From Rubrobacter calidifluminis (lineage in GTDB: Bacteria; Actinomycetota; Rubrobacteria; Rubrobacterales; Rubrobacteraceae), in contig NZ_JAQKGV010000015.1 of the NCBI RefSeq assembly GCF_028617075.1, forward strand, positions 31,382 through 95,381: a stretch of DNA of 64,000 nucleotides, read 5' to 3'. How positions within the stretch are numbered: position 1 is the first letter of the stretch; the number at the start of each line of letters is the position of its first letter. Positions 16,276 through 25,376 of the stretch are shown here, one piece after another. The notes under the pieces are model-generated. The model saw only the letters and a program-made list of their open reading frames with translations, was not told where the DNA came from and searched no databases. A program made the translations under genes and the position numbers.

Positions 16276-17703
16276 ATGTCCGTTCTGATAAAAGGCGGCC
16301 GCATCATCACCGCCGCCGACGACTACGTGGGGGACATCTTCATCGAGGACGATACGATCTCGCTCATCGGGCGTTCGCTCGACGTGCGGGCGGAGAAGGT
16401 CATAGACGCGAGCGGCAGGTACGTCATCCCCGGCTGCGTCGACCCGCACACCCACATGGAGATGCCCTTCGGCGGGACCGTGAGCTGCGACGACTTCACC
16501 TCCGGCACGATCTCCGCGGCCTTCGGCGGGACGACGACGATCGTGGACTTCTGCCTGCAGCAGGCCGGGCAGACGCTCCCGGAGGCGCTCGAAACCTGGC
16601 ACGAGAAGATAGAGCGCGCAAAGCCGGTCATCGACGTCGGCTTCCACCTCGCCGTCACCGACCTCCACGAGAAGGGGACGCTCGAGGACCTCGCGAAGGC
16701 CCCCGAGGAGGGCGTCACCAGCTACAAGCTCTTCATGGCGTACAAGGGCGCGATCATGGTGGACGACGAGACGCTCTTTAAGGTGATGCAGTTGGCCTCC
16801 GAGACGGGCGCCCTCGTCATGGTGCACGCCGAGCACGGCGACTCGATAGACGTGCTCGTCAAGCAGGCGCTCGCGGAGGGGAAGACCGAGCCGAAGTGGC
16901 ACGCCGCGACCCGTCCCCCGATAACCGAGGGCGAGGCGACCAACCGCGCCATCCAGCTCGCCCACCTCGCCGACGCCCCGCTCTACGTCGTCCACGTCTC
17001 GTGCAGGGAGGCCATAGAACCGGTGGCCCGCGCGAGGGAGGCCGACTGGCGGGCCTGGGGCGAGACCTGCACCCAGTACCTCTTCATCGACGAGAGCTAC
17101 CTGGACAAGCCAGACTTCGAGGGCGCCAAGTACGTCTACACCCCGCCGCCGCGCCCCAAGGAGAACCAGGAGCACCTCTGGCACGCGCTCTCCACGGGCG
17201 TGCTCTCTGTGATCTCGACCGACCACTGCCCGTTCAAGTTCGACGGCCAGAAGACCCTCGGCAAAGACGACTTCTCCAAGATCCCAAACGGAGGCCCCGG
17301 CGTCGAGGATCGGCTGATGATGATCCACAACTTCGGCGTGCGGGAGGGACGCATCTCGCTCAACAGGATGGTCGAGCTGCTCTCGACCGCCCCGGCGCGC
17401 TTCTTCGGGCTCTACCCGCGCAAGGGCACGATAGCCGTGGGTTCCGACGCGGACATCGTAATCTTCGACCCGAACAAAAAGAAGACCATCTCCGCCTCGA
17501 CCCACCACTCGAACATCGACTACAACCTCTACGAGGGCACCGAGGTCACCGGGGTTCCGGAGACCGTTTTGCTGCGCGGGCAGGTCCTGGTCGAGAACGG
17601 CGAGCTGGTCGCGAGCCCCGGCGCCGGGCGCTTCGTGAAGCGGGCGCGCTTCGGCGAGGAGCTTCCCGGGACGGCCGGTGAGCGCCCGATCAGCGTTGGG
17701 TGA
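16276..17703 (+). CDS. Dihydropyrimidinase / D-hydantoinase
   Basis: Cyclic amidohydrolase that opens dihydropyrimidine or hydantoin rings to N-carbamoyl amino acids. The 475-residue protein has the whole binuclear site: His58 and His60 in DPHTHME, the carboxylated Lys150 in SYKLFMAYKG, His184 in VHAEHGD, His240 in VVHVSC and Asp316 in STDHCPFKF. The C-terminal sandwich re-forms with GSDADIVIFDP. ATG 16276 follows AAAGGAGAAG after a 37-nt gap. With the M20 hydrolase upstream and the isochorismatase-fold amidase downstream, it forms a ring-opening and decarbamoylation module for nitrogen and carbon recovery. Confidence 0.93.
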   Translation: MSVLIKGGRIITAADDYVGDIFIEDDTISLIGRSLDVRAEKVIDASGRYVIPGCVDPHTHMEMPFGGTVSCDDFTSGTISAAFGGTTTIVDFCLQQAGQTLPEALETWHEKIERAKPVIDVGFHLAVTDLHEKGTLEDLAKAPEEGVTSYKLFMAYKGAIMVDDETLFKVMQLASETGALVMVHAEHGDSIDVLVKQALAEGKTEPKWHAATRPPITEGEATNRAIQLAHLADAPLYVVHVSCREAIEPVARAREADWRAWGETCTQYLFIDESYLDKPDFEGAKYVYTPPPRPKENQEHLWHALSTGVLSVISTDHCPFKFDGQKTLGKDDFSKIPNGGPGVEDRLMMIHNFGVREGRISLNRMVELLSTAPARFFGLYPRKGTIAVGSDADIVIFDPNKKKTISASTHHSNIDYNLYEGTEVTGVPETVLLRGQVLVENGELVASPGAGRFVKRARFGEELPGTAGERPISVG

Positions 17704-17709
17704 TCGCGG

Positions 17710-18366
17710 ATGACCGACGAGCAGACCCGCCGCGTCTACGAGCGGGCCCGGATGGGCGGGCGCCTCGGCGCCCTGGGAGAGCGACCCGCGGTCCTGGTCG
17801 TGGACTTCAGCTGCGGCTTCACCGACCCCGAGTGCCCCCTCGGGGCGGACATGACCGCCGAAATAGAGGCCACCCGTCGCCTGCTCGACGCCGCCCGCCG
17901 GCGCGGCCTCCCGGTGATCTTCACCACCATCGGCTTCGAGGAGAACCTCGTCGACGGGGCGCTCTGGGTCAGGAAGGTCCCTTCTCTGGGTGAGTTGCGG
18001 CTCGGCAGCCGCTGGGTCGAGCTGGACCCCCGCCTGGGGCGCCGCGAGGACGAGACCCTCATCGTCAAGAAGGGGGCGTCGGCGTTCTTCGGGACGAACC
18101 TCGCCGCTGTCCTCACCTCATTGCGGGTGGACACGGTGGTGCTCTGCGGCGCGACGACGAGCGGCTGCATCCGGGCGACGGCCATAGACCTGCTGCAGCA
18201 CGGCTACCCGGCGCTCGTGCCCCGCGAGTGCGTCGGCGACCGCGCCGCACCTCCACACGAGGCGAACCTCTTCGACATCCAGGCCAAGTACGCCGACGTG
18301 GTCTCTGTGGAGGAGGCGCTCTCGTTCCTGGAGCGCGCCGGAGGTGGTGCTAGAATCGGGGTATGA
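17710..18366 (+). CDS. Isochorismatase-fold amidase, N-carbamoylsarcosine amidohydrolase-like
   Basis: Cysteine hydrolase of 218 residues. The triad is visible: Asp32 in VVDFSCGF, a Lys at 120 or 121 in [12 protein letters not shown], and Cys153 in [12 protein letters not shown]. The end, [25 protein letters not shown], closely follows the pattern of N-carbamoylsarcosine amidohydrolase, which splits N-carbamoylsarcosine to sarcosine, CO2 and ammonia; ureidoacrylate amidase (RutB) is the alternative. ATG 17710 is 6 nt after the dihydropyrimidinase stop. With a hydantoinase beside it, a creatinine/N-methylhydantoin-like or general N-carbamoyl route is suggested. The stop overlaps the msrB start. 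Confidence 0.85.
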   Translation: MTDEQTRRVYERARMGGRLGALGERPAVLVVDFSCGFTDPECPLGADMTAEIEATRRLLDAARRRGLPVIFTTIGFEENLVDGALWVRKVPSLGELRLGSRWVELDPRLGRREDETLIVKKGASAFFGTNLAAVLTSLRVDTVVLCGATTSGCIRATAIDLLQHGYPALVPRECVGDRAAPPHEANLFDIQAKYADVVSVEEALSFLERAGGGARIGV

Positions 18367-18758
18367 GCGAGAAAACAGGAAAGACCGACGAACAGTTGCG
18401 CCGGGAGCTCTCCCCCGAGGAGTACGCGGTGACCCGCCAGAAGGCGACCGAGCCGCCCTTCACCGGGCGCTACTGGGACAACCACGAGGAGGGGGTCTAC
18501 CGCTGCGTGGTCTGCGGTACGCCCCTCTTCAGCTCGGAGACCAAGTACGACTCCGGGACCGGCTGGCCGAGCTTCTGGGCCCCGATCGACGAGAAGAACA
18601 TCGGAACCGAGGTCGACGACAGCCTCTTCATGCGCCGCATCGAGGTCCACTGCGCGAACTGCGGCGCCCACCAGGGCCACGTCTTCGACGACGGCCCGGA
18701 GCCCACGGGCAAGCGCTACTGCATCAACTCCGCCGCGCTGCGCTTCGAGCCCAGGTAG
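18363..18758 (+). CDS. msrB: Peptide-methionine (R)-S-oxide reductase
   Basis: Repairs methionine-R-sulfoxide in proteins using thioredoxin-type reductant. The 131-residue protein is a complete MsrB domain: [17 protein letters not shown], zinc-binding CVVCG and CANCG pairs, [11 protein letters not shown], and the catalytic Cys120 in [14 protein letters not shown] 18363 overlaps the amidase TGA by 4 nt, so this oxidative-repair gene is translated as the last member of a ureide-type catabolic operon. No msrA is in the window. The 205 nt that follow, before the photolyase, hold no recognisable gene or clear terminator. Confidence 0.96.
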   Translation: MSEKTGKTDEQLRRELSPEEYAVTRQKATEPPFTGRYWDNHEEGVYRCVVCGTPLFSSETKYDSGTGWPSFWAPIDEKNIGTEVDDSLFMRRIEVHCANCGAHQGHVFDDGPEPTGKRYCINSAALRFEPR

Positions 18759-18963
18759 GGCCGGACCCCAGGCATCTCCGGGCCTCACCCGTCCGGGTTC
18801 CGCCCCCGCGTGTTTGCTCGCCGCTCTCGGTGGCTGGCTTTCCGGGCGCCAGGGAGACGCTTCCGGATAGTCTGGCATATCCCGCCGCGGCTGTGTCCGC
18901 TCACCCAACACCCTCCCGCCGGGCTCCCTATTCTCCCCGTAGAGCGAGCCGCGGAGGTGTGAG

Positions 18964-20340
18964 ATGTCGGGAGACGGGGTCCGGGAGGAACGTGTCCAAC
19001 CCCTGAATGGTAAAGACGTGGTGCGGGGTGACTACGTCCTCTACTGGATGCAGCAGTCGCAGCGGGCGGAAGACAACCCCGCCCTGGAGTACGCCGTATC
19101 ACGCGCCAACGCGCTGGATCTTCCTCTCCTCGTCGTCTTCGGCCTCACCGACGATTACCCGGAGGCCAACCTCCGCCACCACGCGTTCATGCTGGAGGGA
19201 CTGCGGGAGACGCAGCGTGCCCTGGAAGAACGCGGGATAAAGATGCTCGTGCGGCGGGGATCGCCGAAGAAGGTGGCGCTCGAGGCCGCAAAAGACGCCG
19301 CGCTCGTCGTCTGCGACCGCGGGTACCTCCACCACCAGAGGCGCTGGCGCGAGGAGGTCGCCCGCGGGGCGCGGTGTGAGGTCGTACAGGTCGAGTCGGA
19401 CGTTGTGGTCCCCATCGAGCTGGCTTCGGAGAAGCGGGAGACCGCCGCCCGGACGCTGCGCCCGAAGATAAAACACCACCTCGAGGACTTCCTTGTGCTG
19501 CCTGAGAAGCAGGAGGTGGAGCGGAGTTCGCTGGGCCTGAGGTGCAAAGGGCTCGACCTCACGGACGCAGAGGCGGTGCTCCGGGCGATGGACCTCGACC
19601 GGAGCGTTCCTCCCGTCGGGCACCTCTTCCGGGGTGGGACGAAGGAGGCAGGGCGGCTCCTGGAGAGGTTTCTGCGCGAGCACCTCTCCTCCTACGCCAG
19701 AAACCGCAACCAGCCTCACACGGACGACGTCTCGCACATGAGCAAATACCTGCACTTCGGGCAGATCTCTCCCGTCTACGTCGCACTGCGCGTCCTGGAT
19801 TCTGGCGCCCCCGAAGAGGACGTCGCCGCCTTCCTCGAAGAACTCGTCGTGCGGCGCGAGCTGGCGATCAACTTCGTTTTCTACACCCCGGATTACCACC
19901 GCTACTCGAGCCTCCCGGAGTGGGCGAGGAGGACACTGGCGGAGCACAGGGATGATGAGCGCGAGCACATCTACACCCGCAGCCAGCTCGAGGACGCCGC
20001 CACACACGATCCGTACTGGAACGCGGCGATGAACGAGCTCCGTCATACGGGATACATGCACAACCACATGCGGATGTACTGGGGAAAGAAGATCCTGGAG
20101 TGGACCGGCACACCCGAGTACGCCTACAGGACGGCGCTCTACCTGAACAACAGGTACTTCCTCGATGGCCGCGACCCCAACTCCTACGCCAACGTCGGCT
20201 GGGTGTTCGGGCTGCACGACCGTGGCTGGCCCGAGAGGGAGATCTTCGGGAAGGTGCGCTACATGTCCGAGGGCGGCCTGCGGCGCAAGACCGACCCCGA
20301 CGCCTACGTCCGGAAGGTCAGGGACCTCGTTCTCGGCTAG
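18964..20340 (+). CDS. phr: Class II deoxyribodipyrimidine photolyase
   Basis: Light-driven repair of cyclobutane pyrimidine dimers, with FAD and an antenna cofactor. The 458-residue protein is class II rather than class I: it begins with YVLYWMQQSQRAEDNPALEYA and ends with RHTGYMHNHMRMYWGKKI (class II FAD-site helix), LNNRYFLDGRDPNSYANVGW and a final RYMSEGGLRRK. The N-terminal antenna domain covers about residues 20-170 and the catalytic helical domain the rest. ATG 18964 has GGAGGTGTG upstream. The TAG stop shares CTAG with the stop of the convergent lipoprotein gene. Together with msrB and egtBCD it fits a radiation- and oxidation-tolerant organism. Confidence 0.94.
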   Translation: MSGDGVREERVQPLNGKDVVRGDYVLYWMQQSQRAEDNPALEYAVSRANALDLPLLVVFGLTDDYPEANLRHHAFMLEGLRETQRALEERGIKMLVRRGSPKKVALEAAKDAALVVCDRGYLHHQRRWREEVARGARCEVVQVESDVVVPIELASEKRETAARTLRPKIKHHLEDFLVLPEKQEVERSSLGLRCKGLDLTDAEAVLRAMDLDRSVPPVGHLFRGGTKEAGRLLERFLREHLSSYARNRNQPHTDDVSHMSKYLHFGQISPVYVALRVLDSGAPEEDVAAFLEELVVRRELAINFVFYTPDYHRYSSLPEWARRTLAEHRDDEREHIYTRSQLEDAATHDPYWNAAMNELRHTGYMHNHMRMYWGKKILEWTGTPEYAYRTALYLNNRYFLDGRDPNSYANVGWVFGLHDRGWPEREIFGKVRYMSEGGLRRKTDPDAYVRKVRDLVLG

Positions 20341-20819
20341 CTCGAAGACTGCGAGACCGAGAGGCTGCCGTTCCTGTAGGTGATCTCGAGCGTACCGTTC
20401 GGGGAGTTCATCCGCTGGGTGGTGTGGCTTCCGGGGGCATCGAAGGTGACCTCCAGGGTGCCGCCGGTGCTTTGCCGGTGGATCTGGCACTCAAGCTGTC
20501 GTCCGCCGGGTTCGTAGGTGTAGACGGCGGGCGTCTTGCCTTCGAAGGTCTCCGTCCTGCCCCCGACGGTGCAGCGTCCCGAGAACGCCACCCCCGGGGT
20601 TCCGGAGAGCCTCAGGGTCGCCTGCTGACCGCTGGTCCCACCCGTGGAGGAGCCCTGCCTTACAGAGGATGCTCCCGACGAGACGCCCGCGGTGAAACCG
20701 CCCGCGGTCCCCGCGGAGGCCGAGGTCCCGCCGGTGGAGGCCCCTCCACCGGCGGAGCAGCCCGCGAGCAGCGCGCTGAGCAGCAGTACCACGGCCGAAA
20801 GGATGCTCTCCGATCTCAA
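20337..20819 (-). CDS. Small secreted lipoprotein of unknown function
   Basis: Protein of 160 residues with a lipoprotein signal: MRSESILSAVVLLLSALLAGC, lipobox LAGC at the end of that segment. A Gly/Ser/Thr-rich linker of about 45 residues follows, as often found in proteins crossing a thick wall. The remaining 90 residues alternate hydrophobic and polar residues (TLRLSGTPGVAFSG, RTETFEGKTPAVYTYE, GTLEVTFDAPG), suggesting a small beta-sandwich, with two Cys that could pair. I do not recognise the family. It is convergent with the photolyase and its stop overlaps that gene's stop. Confidence 0.7.
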   Translation of the reverse strand: MRSESILSAVVLLLSALLAGCSAGGGASTGGTSASAGTAGGFTAGVSSGASSVRQGSSTGGTSGQQATLRLSGTPGVAFSGRCTVGGRTETFEGKTPAVYTYEPGGRQLECQIHRQSTGGTLEVTFDAPGSHTTQRMNSPNGTLEITYRNGSLSVSQSSS

Positions 20820-20953
20820 TCTCCATCTCCCTGCGTCTCGAACCAGAGAGGCCGGGCCGGAAGGGAGGGGGGATGATGGGTGGCGGCCCGGCCTGCTCTG
20901 TCACAACTCTACGCACCGGGAGCCTTAGGGTTTCAACCCGCGCAACTTTTTCT

Positions 20954-21499
20954 TCAGCGCCTGCGCCACCGCTCCCGGCCCTCGCGGTAGAGGTCGCCGC
21001 CGTGGAGGTCGTTGATCACCACGGCGGGGAAGTCTTCGACGAGGAGGCGGCGGACCGCTTCGGCCCCGAGGTCTTCGTAGGCGACGACCTCCGCCTCCCT
21101 CACACACTTCGCCAGGAGCGCCGCCGTGCCCTCCACCGCCCCGAAGTACACGCAGCCGTGTCTGCGCATCGCCTCCACGACCTCCCGTGAGCGTACACCC
21201 TTGCCGACCATCCCGCGCAGGCCCCGCTCTATCAGCAGCGGCGCGTAGGGGTCCATCCGGGAGGCGGTCGTCGGCCCGGCGGGGCCTATCGGGTGGCCGG
21301 GCTTCGCCGGGGCCGGGCCGGTGTAGTAGATCACCTGTCCCTCCGGGTCGAACGGCAGGGGCTCTCCGCGCTCCAGCGCCTGTTTCATCCGGGCGTGGGC
21401 GGCGTCGCGGGCGGTGTAGAGCACCCCGTGCAGGCGCACCACGTCCCCCGAACGTAGCGGCTCGATATCCTCCCGCGAGAGCGGAATCCTGAGCTCCAT
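20954..21499 (-). CDS. Class I fumarate hydratase (or tartrate dehydratase), beta subunit
   Basis: Smaller subunit (181 residues) of an oxygen-sensitive Fe-S hydro-lyase that interconverts fumarate and malate, or acts on tartrate. It has LRSGDVVRLHGVLYTARDAAH, VIYYTGPAPAKPGHPIGPAGPTT (the beta-domain signature with the Gly-Pro-rich loop), GMVGKGVRS and the C-terminal AVVINDLHGGDLY. ATG 21499 begins 8 nt after the alpha-subunit stop; upstream in-frame sequence overlaps alpha and is a shadow. Fumarase and tartrate dehydratase cannot be told apart by eye; the neighbouring divergent pckA favours a TCA-cycle role. Confidence 0.88.
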   Translation of the reverse strand: MELRIPLSREDIEPLRSGDVVRLHGVLYTARDAAHARMKQALERGEPLPFDPEGQVIYYTGPAPAKPGHPIGPAGPTTASRMDPYAPLLIERGLRGMVGKGVRSREVVEAMRRHGCVYFGAVEGTAALLAKCVREAEVVAYEDLGAEAVRRLLVEDFPAVVINDLHGGDLYREGRERWRRR

Positions 21500-21507
21500 C
21501 GTCCCAC

Positions 21508-22350
21508 TCACAGCTCGAACGAGAGGGTCCGGTGTGAGTGGCAGTCCAGGTTCACCGCCACGGGGAAGGCGGCGATGTGGGTCGGTGCGCTCTCGATGTG
21601 CACCGCGATCGCGGTCTCGGTGCCGCCGTAGCCGGCAGGGCCTATTCCGGTCGCGTTGATCTCCTCGAGGATCTCGCGCTCCAGCCCTGCCATCGCCGGG
21701 TCCGGGTTCGGCTCGCCCGAGCGTCGGGTGAGCGCCTTCTTGGCCAGGAGCGCCGCGCGTTCGAACGGTCCCCCGATCCCCACCCCGACCGTCACCGGCG
21801 GGCTCGCGTTCGGCCCGGCCCGCTCGACCGTCTCCACCACGAAGCGCTTCATCCCCTCGACCCCCTCGGCCGGCGTAAGCATCCTGAGGGCGCTCATGTT
21901 GTCGCATCCGGCACCTTTTATCAGGACGGTGAAGCGGAGCGCCTCCCCCGGCACGATCTCGTAGTAGACGGTCGCCGGGGTGTTGTCGCCGGTGTTGATC
22001 CTCTCCACCGGGCTCTTCACGATCGACTTTCTCAGGTACCCCTCCCGGTAGCCCCTCCGGACGCCCTCGTCTATCGCCTCCGGGAGGCTCCCGCCGGTGA
22101 AGTGCACCTCCTGCCCGACCTCGACGAAGAAGACCGCATACCCGGTGTCCTGACAGAAGGCGACCCGCTCCTCCCGGGCCACCCGCGCGTTCTCGAGCAG
22201 CTTCTCGAGCACCTCGCGGCCCTGGGGCGAGCGCTCCCGCTCGAGCGCCCGGCGCAGCGCCGCCAGGTGATCCACCCCGAGCGAGACGTTCGCCTCGATG
22301 CAGGCGTCGCGCACCGCGGCGGTCACCTCCTCGACCCTTACCTCGCGCAA
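21508..22350 (-). CDS. Class I fumarate hydratase (or tartrate dehydratase), alpha subunit
   Basis: Fe-S-cluster subunit of 280 residues. Cluster Cys candidates lie in FCQDTGYAVFFVEVG, in the GAGCDNMSALRMLTPAEG segment after NTGDNTPATVYYEIVPG, and in the C-terminal NLDCHSHRTLSFEL. VGVGIGGPFERAALLAKKAL is the family signature. The start is TTG 22350, six bases after GAGGAGGGAG; the longer open frame runs into the intergenic region. It is the first gene of the two-subunit unit, transcribed away from pckA. This heterodimeric form is common in thermophiles and anaerobes, whereas fused FumA is found in enterobacteria. Confidence 0.88.
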   Translation of the reverse strand: MREVRVEEVTAAVRDACIEANVSLGVDHLAALRRALERERSPQGREVLEKLLENARVAREERVAFCQDTGYAVFFVEVGQEVHFTGGSLPEAIDEGVRRGYREGYLRKSIVKSPVERINTGDNTPATVYYEIVPGEALRFTVLIKGAGCDNMSALRMLTPAEGVEGMKRFVVETVERAGPNASPPVTVGVGIGGPFERAALLAKKALTRRSGEPNPDPAMAGLEREILEEINATGIGPAGYGGTETAIAVHIESAPTHIAAFPVAVNLDCHSHRTLSFEL

Positions 22351-22505
22351 AGCTCTCCCTCCTCGCAGAGAAGTGAACCCGTTTACCACCGGCCGGTCTT
22401 GCGCGCGAGCCGGCGGAGTATGCCAAATGTTAAACTTCCTGGGCAGGTCTTTGCGCTTCCGCAGAGGATGTGGGGCGCACTCAGAGGGTGAGAGGGAGAG
22501 CATCT

Positions 22506-24097
<1,592 letters not shown>

Positions 24098-24101
<4 letters not shown>

Positions 24102-24598
24102 CCGGTCACCGGGGACTCCAGCTCGGCGAGGAGCCCGTCGAAGTCCAGGGGCCGCCTGGTGAAGGTGGGCCTCCCGCCGAGCCTCGGCCATTCTCCCGGA
24201 TCCCGGTCCCAGGCGAGCTCGATGCCGTTGTGGTCGGGGTCGTGGAGGTAGATGGCCTCGTGGGTGCCGTGGTCCGAGGCCCCGTCGATCGGCCAGCCGG
24301 CATCCAGAAGCCGCTTCAGGGCCCGGGCCAGGTCCCTGCGCTCCGGATAGTTTATGGCGAAGTGGTAGAGCCCCGTGGAACCGGGTGGGGGTGGTGAGCC
24401 GCCCCTGCTCTCCCAGACGTTGAGCCCGATGTGGTGGTGGTAGCCGCCCGCCGACAGAAACGCCGCTGCCTCCCCGAAGCGTGTCACCAGTTCGAAGCCT
24501 AGCAGGTCGCGGTAAAAGCCGATGGCACGCTCGAGGTCGGAGACCTTGAGGTGTACGTGACCGATCCTGGTCCCCGCGGGGATGGATTCGTGGTTCAT
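24098..24598 (-). CDS. VOC-fold glyoxalase/extradiol-dioxygenase family protein
   Basis: Metal-dependent vicinal-oxygen-chelate protein of 166 residues. It contains GTRIGHVHLKVSDLERAIGFYRDLLG (first metal-binding His and family opening), GYHHHIGLNVWES, LYHFAINYPERRDL (second module) and AIYLHDPDHNGIELAWD (metal-binding Glu). The pattern GYHHHIGLN with HDPDHNGIEL is that of the CatE-like catechol-2,3-dioxygenase group in Bacillus and actinobacteria, but dioxygenase activity is not proven by it. ATG 24598 has AAGGAG at good spacing, preferable to the longer frame from 24634. It is convergent with pckA, stops overlapping. Confidence 0.82.
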
Positions 24599-24671
24599 GG
24601 CCGGCTCCTTCCCGTTATCTGGACTACAGTCCATTATATTCCGGGAACGTTCGAGGTTACCGGAAGAGCAC

Positions 24672-25277
24672 TCAACGGCGGCGGGATAGAGGAACCAGAG
24701 AGTTCATCTCGGCCAGGAGCTTGTCTCCGTTGTCTGGTCGGTAGACACCTGCACCGTTCGAGGCCATCAGGCATCCGGAGAGTCTGATGTCTACGATGAC
24801 CGTCCTTGAGCCTCCGGGGTATGAAAAGGCGGCGAGCGCCGTGTCGGGCCTGCGCTCCGCCGGGCACGAGAGGGACTGGTTTTTCTCTACCGGAGCGAAG
24901 GAGTCGAGGAGTCTCTGCAGGTGTTCGATCTCGCCCTGTGAGCTGGTCGCCATGGAGCTCGCCAGGGGAGGAGGGACCGGCTTGTGATCCTGTTCAGGAG
25001 GTGCCACCACGTAGCGGCAGACCCTGAGATGGTTGGCTCCAGGCGGCACCAGCTCCTTGGATATACCGGGGCCTTTGTTCTCAACCGCTTTCGCTCCGCT
25101 TACTACCGCTATCGGTACGGACTTCGGACACCTCTTATCCATCGCGAGCCTGATGTCGGTCAGAGAGGGTTTGGTCGCGCTGCGGTGAGCGGATGGGGTG
25201 CGTACCGGCGAGCAGGAGAGCACCAGGAGGGCCACGGTCATAAATCCAGTCAGCGCGCAAAACAACCACCTGGACAT
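24672..25277 (-). CDS. Hypothetical lipoprotein
   Basis: Protein of 201 residues beginning MSRWLFCALTGFMTVALLVLSC, a lipoprotein-type signal with lipobox VLSC. The mature part has four to five further Cys (RCPKSV, RVCRYV, LSCPAER, LSGCLMA), which could form disulfides outside the cell, and a central charged helix (GEIEHLQRLLDSFAPVEK). I recognise no family. ATG 25277 was chosen over an upstream Met because it gives a correct signal peptide. It stands alone between the VOC gene and the ABC exporter, and its DNA is somewhat less GC-rich than its neighbours. Confidence 0.6.
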   Translation of the reverse strand: MSRWLFCALTGFMTVALLVLSCSPVRTPSAHRSATKPSLTDIRLAMDKRCPKSVPIAVVSGAKAVENKGPGISKELVPPGANHLRVCRYVVAPPEQDHKPVPPPLASSMATSSQGEIEHLQRLLDSFAPVEKNQSLSCPAERRPDTALAAFSYPGGSRTVIVDIRLSGCLMASNGAGVYRPDNGDKLLAEMNSLVPLSRRR

Positions 25278-25376
25278 CTCCCGACTTCCATTCGATGGTC
25301 CCGGGCTACGGTGATTTTTGTAACACCTCATACCCGGAACGTCTCGCCCTGCAGGCTGCGGGCTGCGCCGGGGATC

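Noticed and set aside
18759..18963. Possible small gene or RNA between msrB and the photolyase
   Set aside because: Open frames here are short, Pro/Arg-rich and without ribosome sites; CCGGAC and GTCCGG can pair near the start but the loop is long and no T-run follows.
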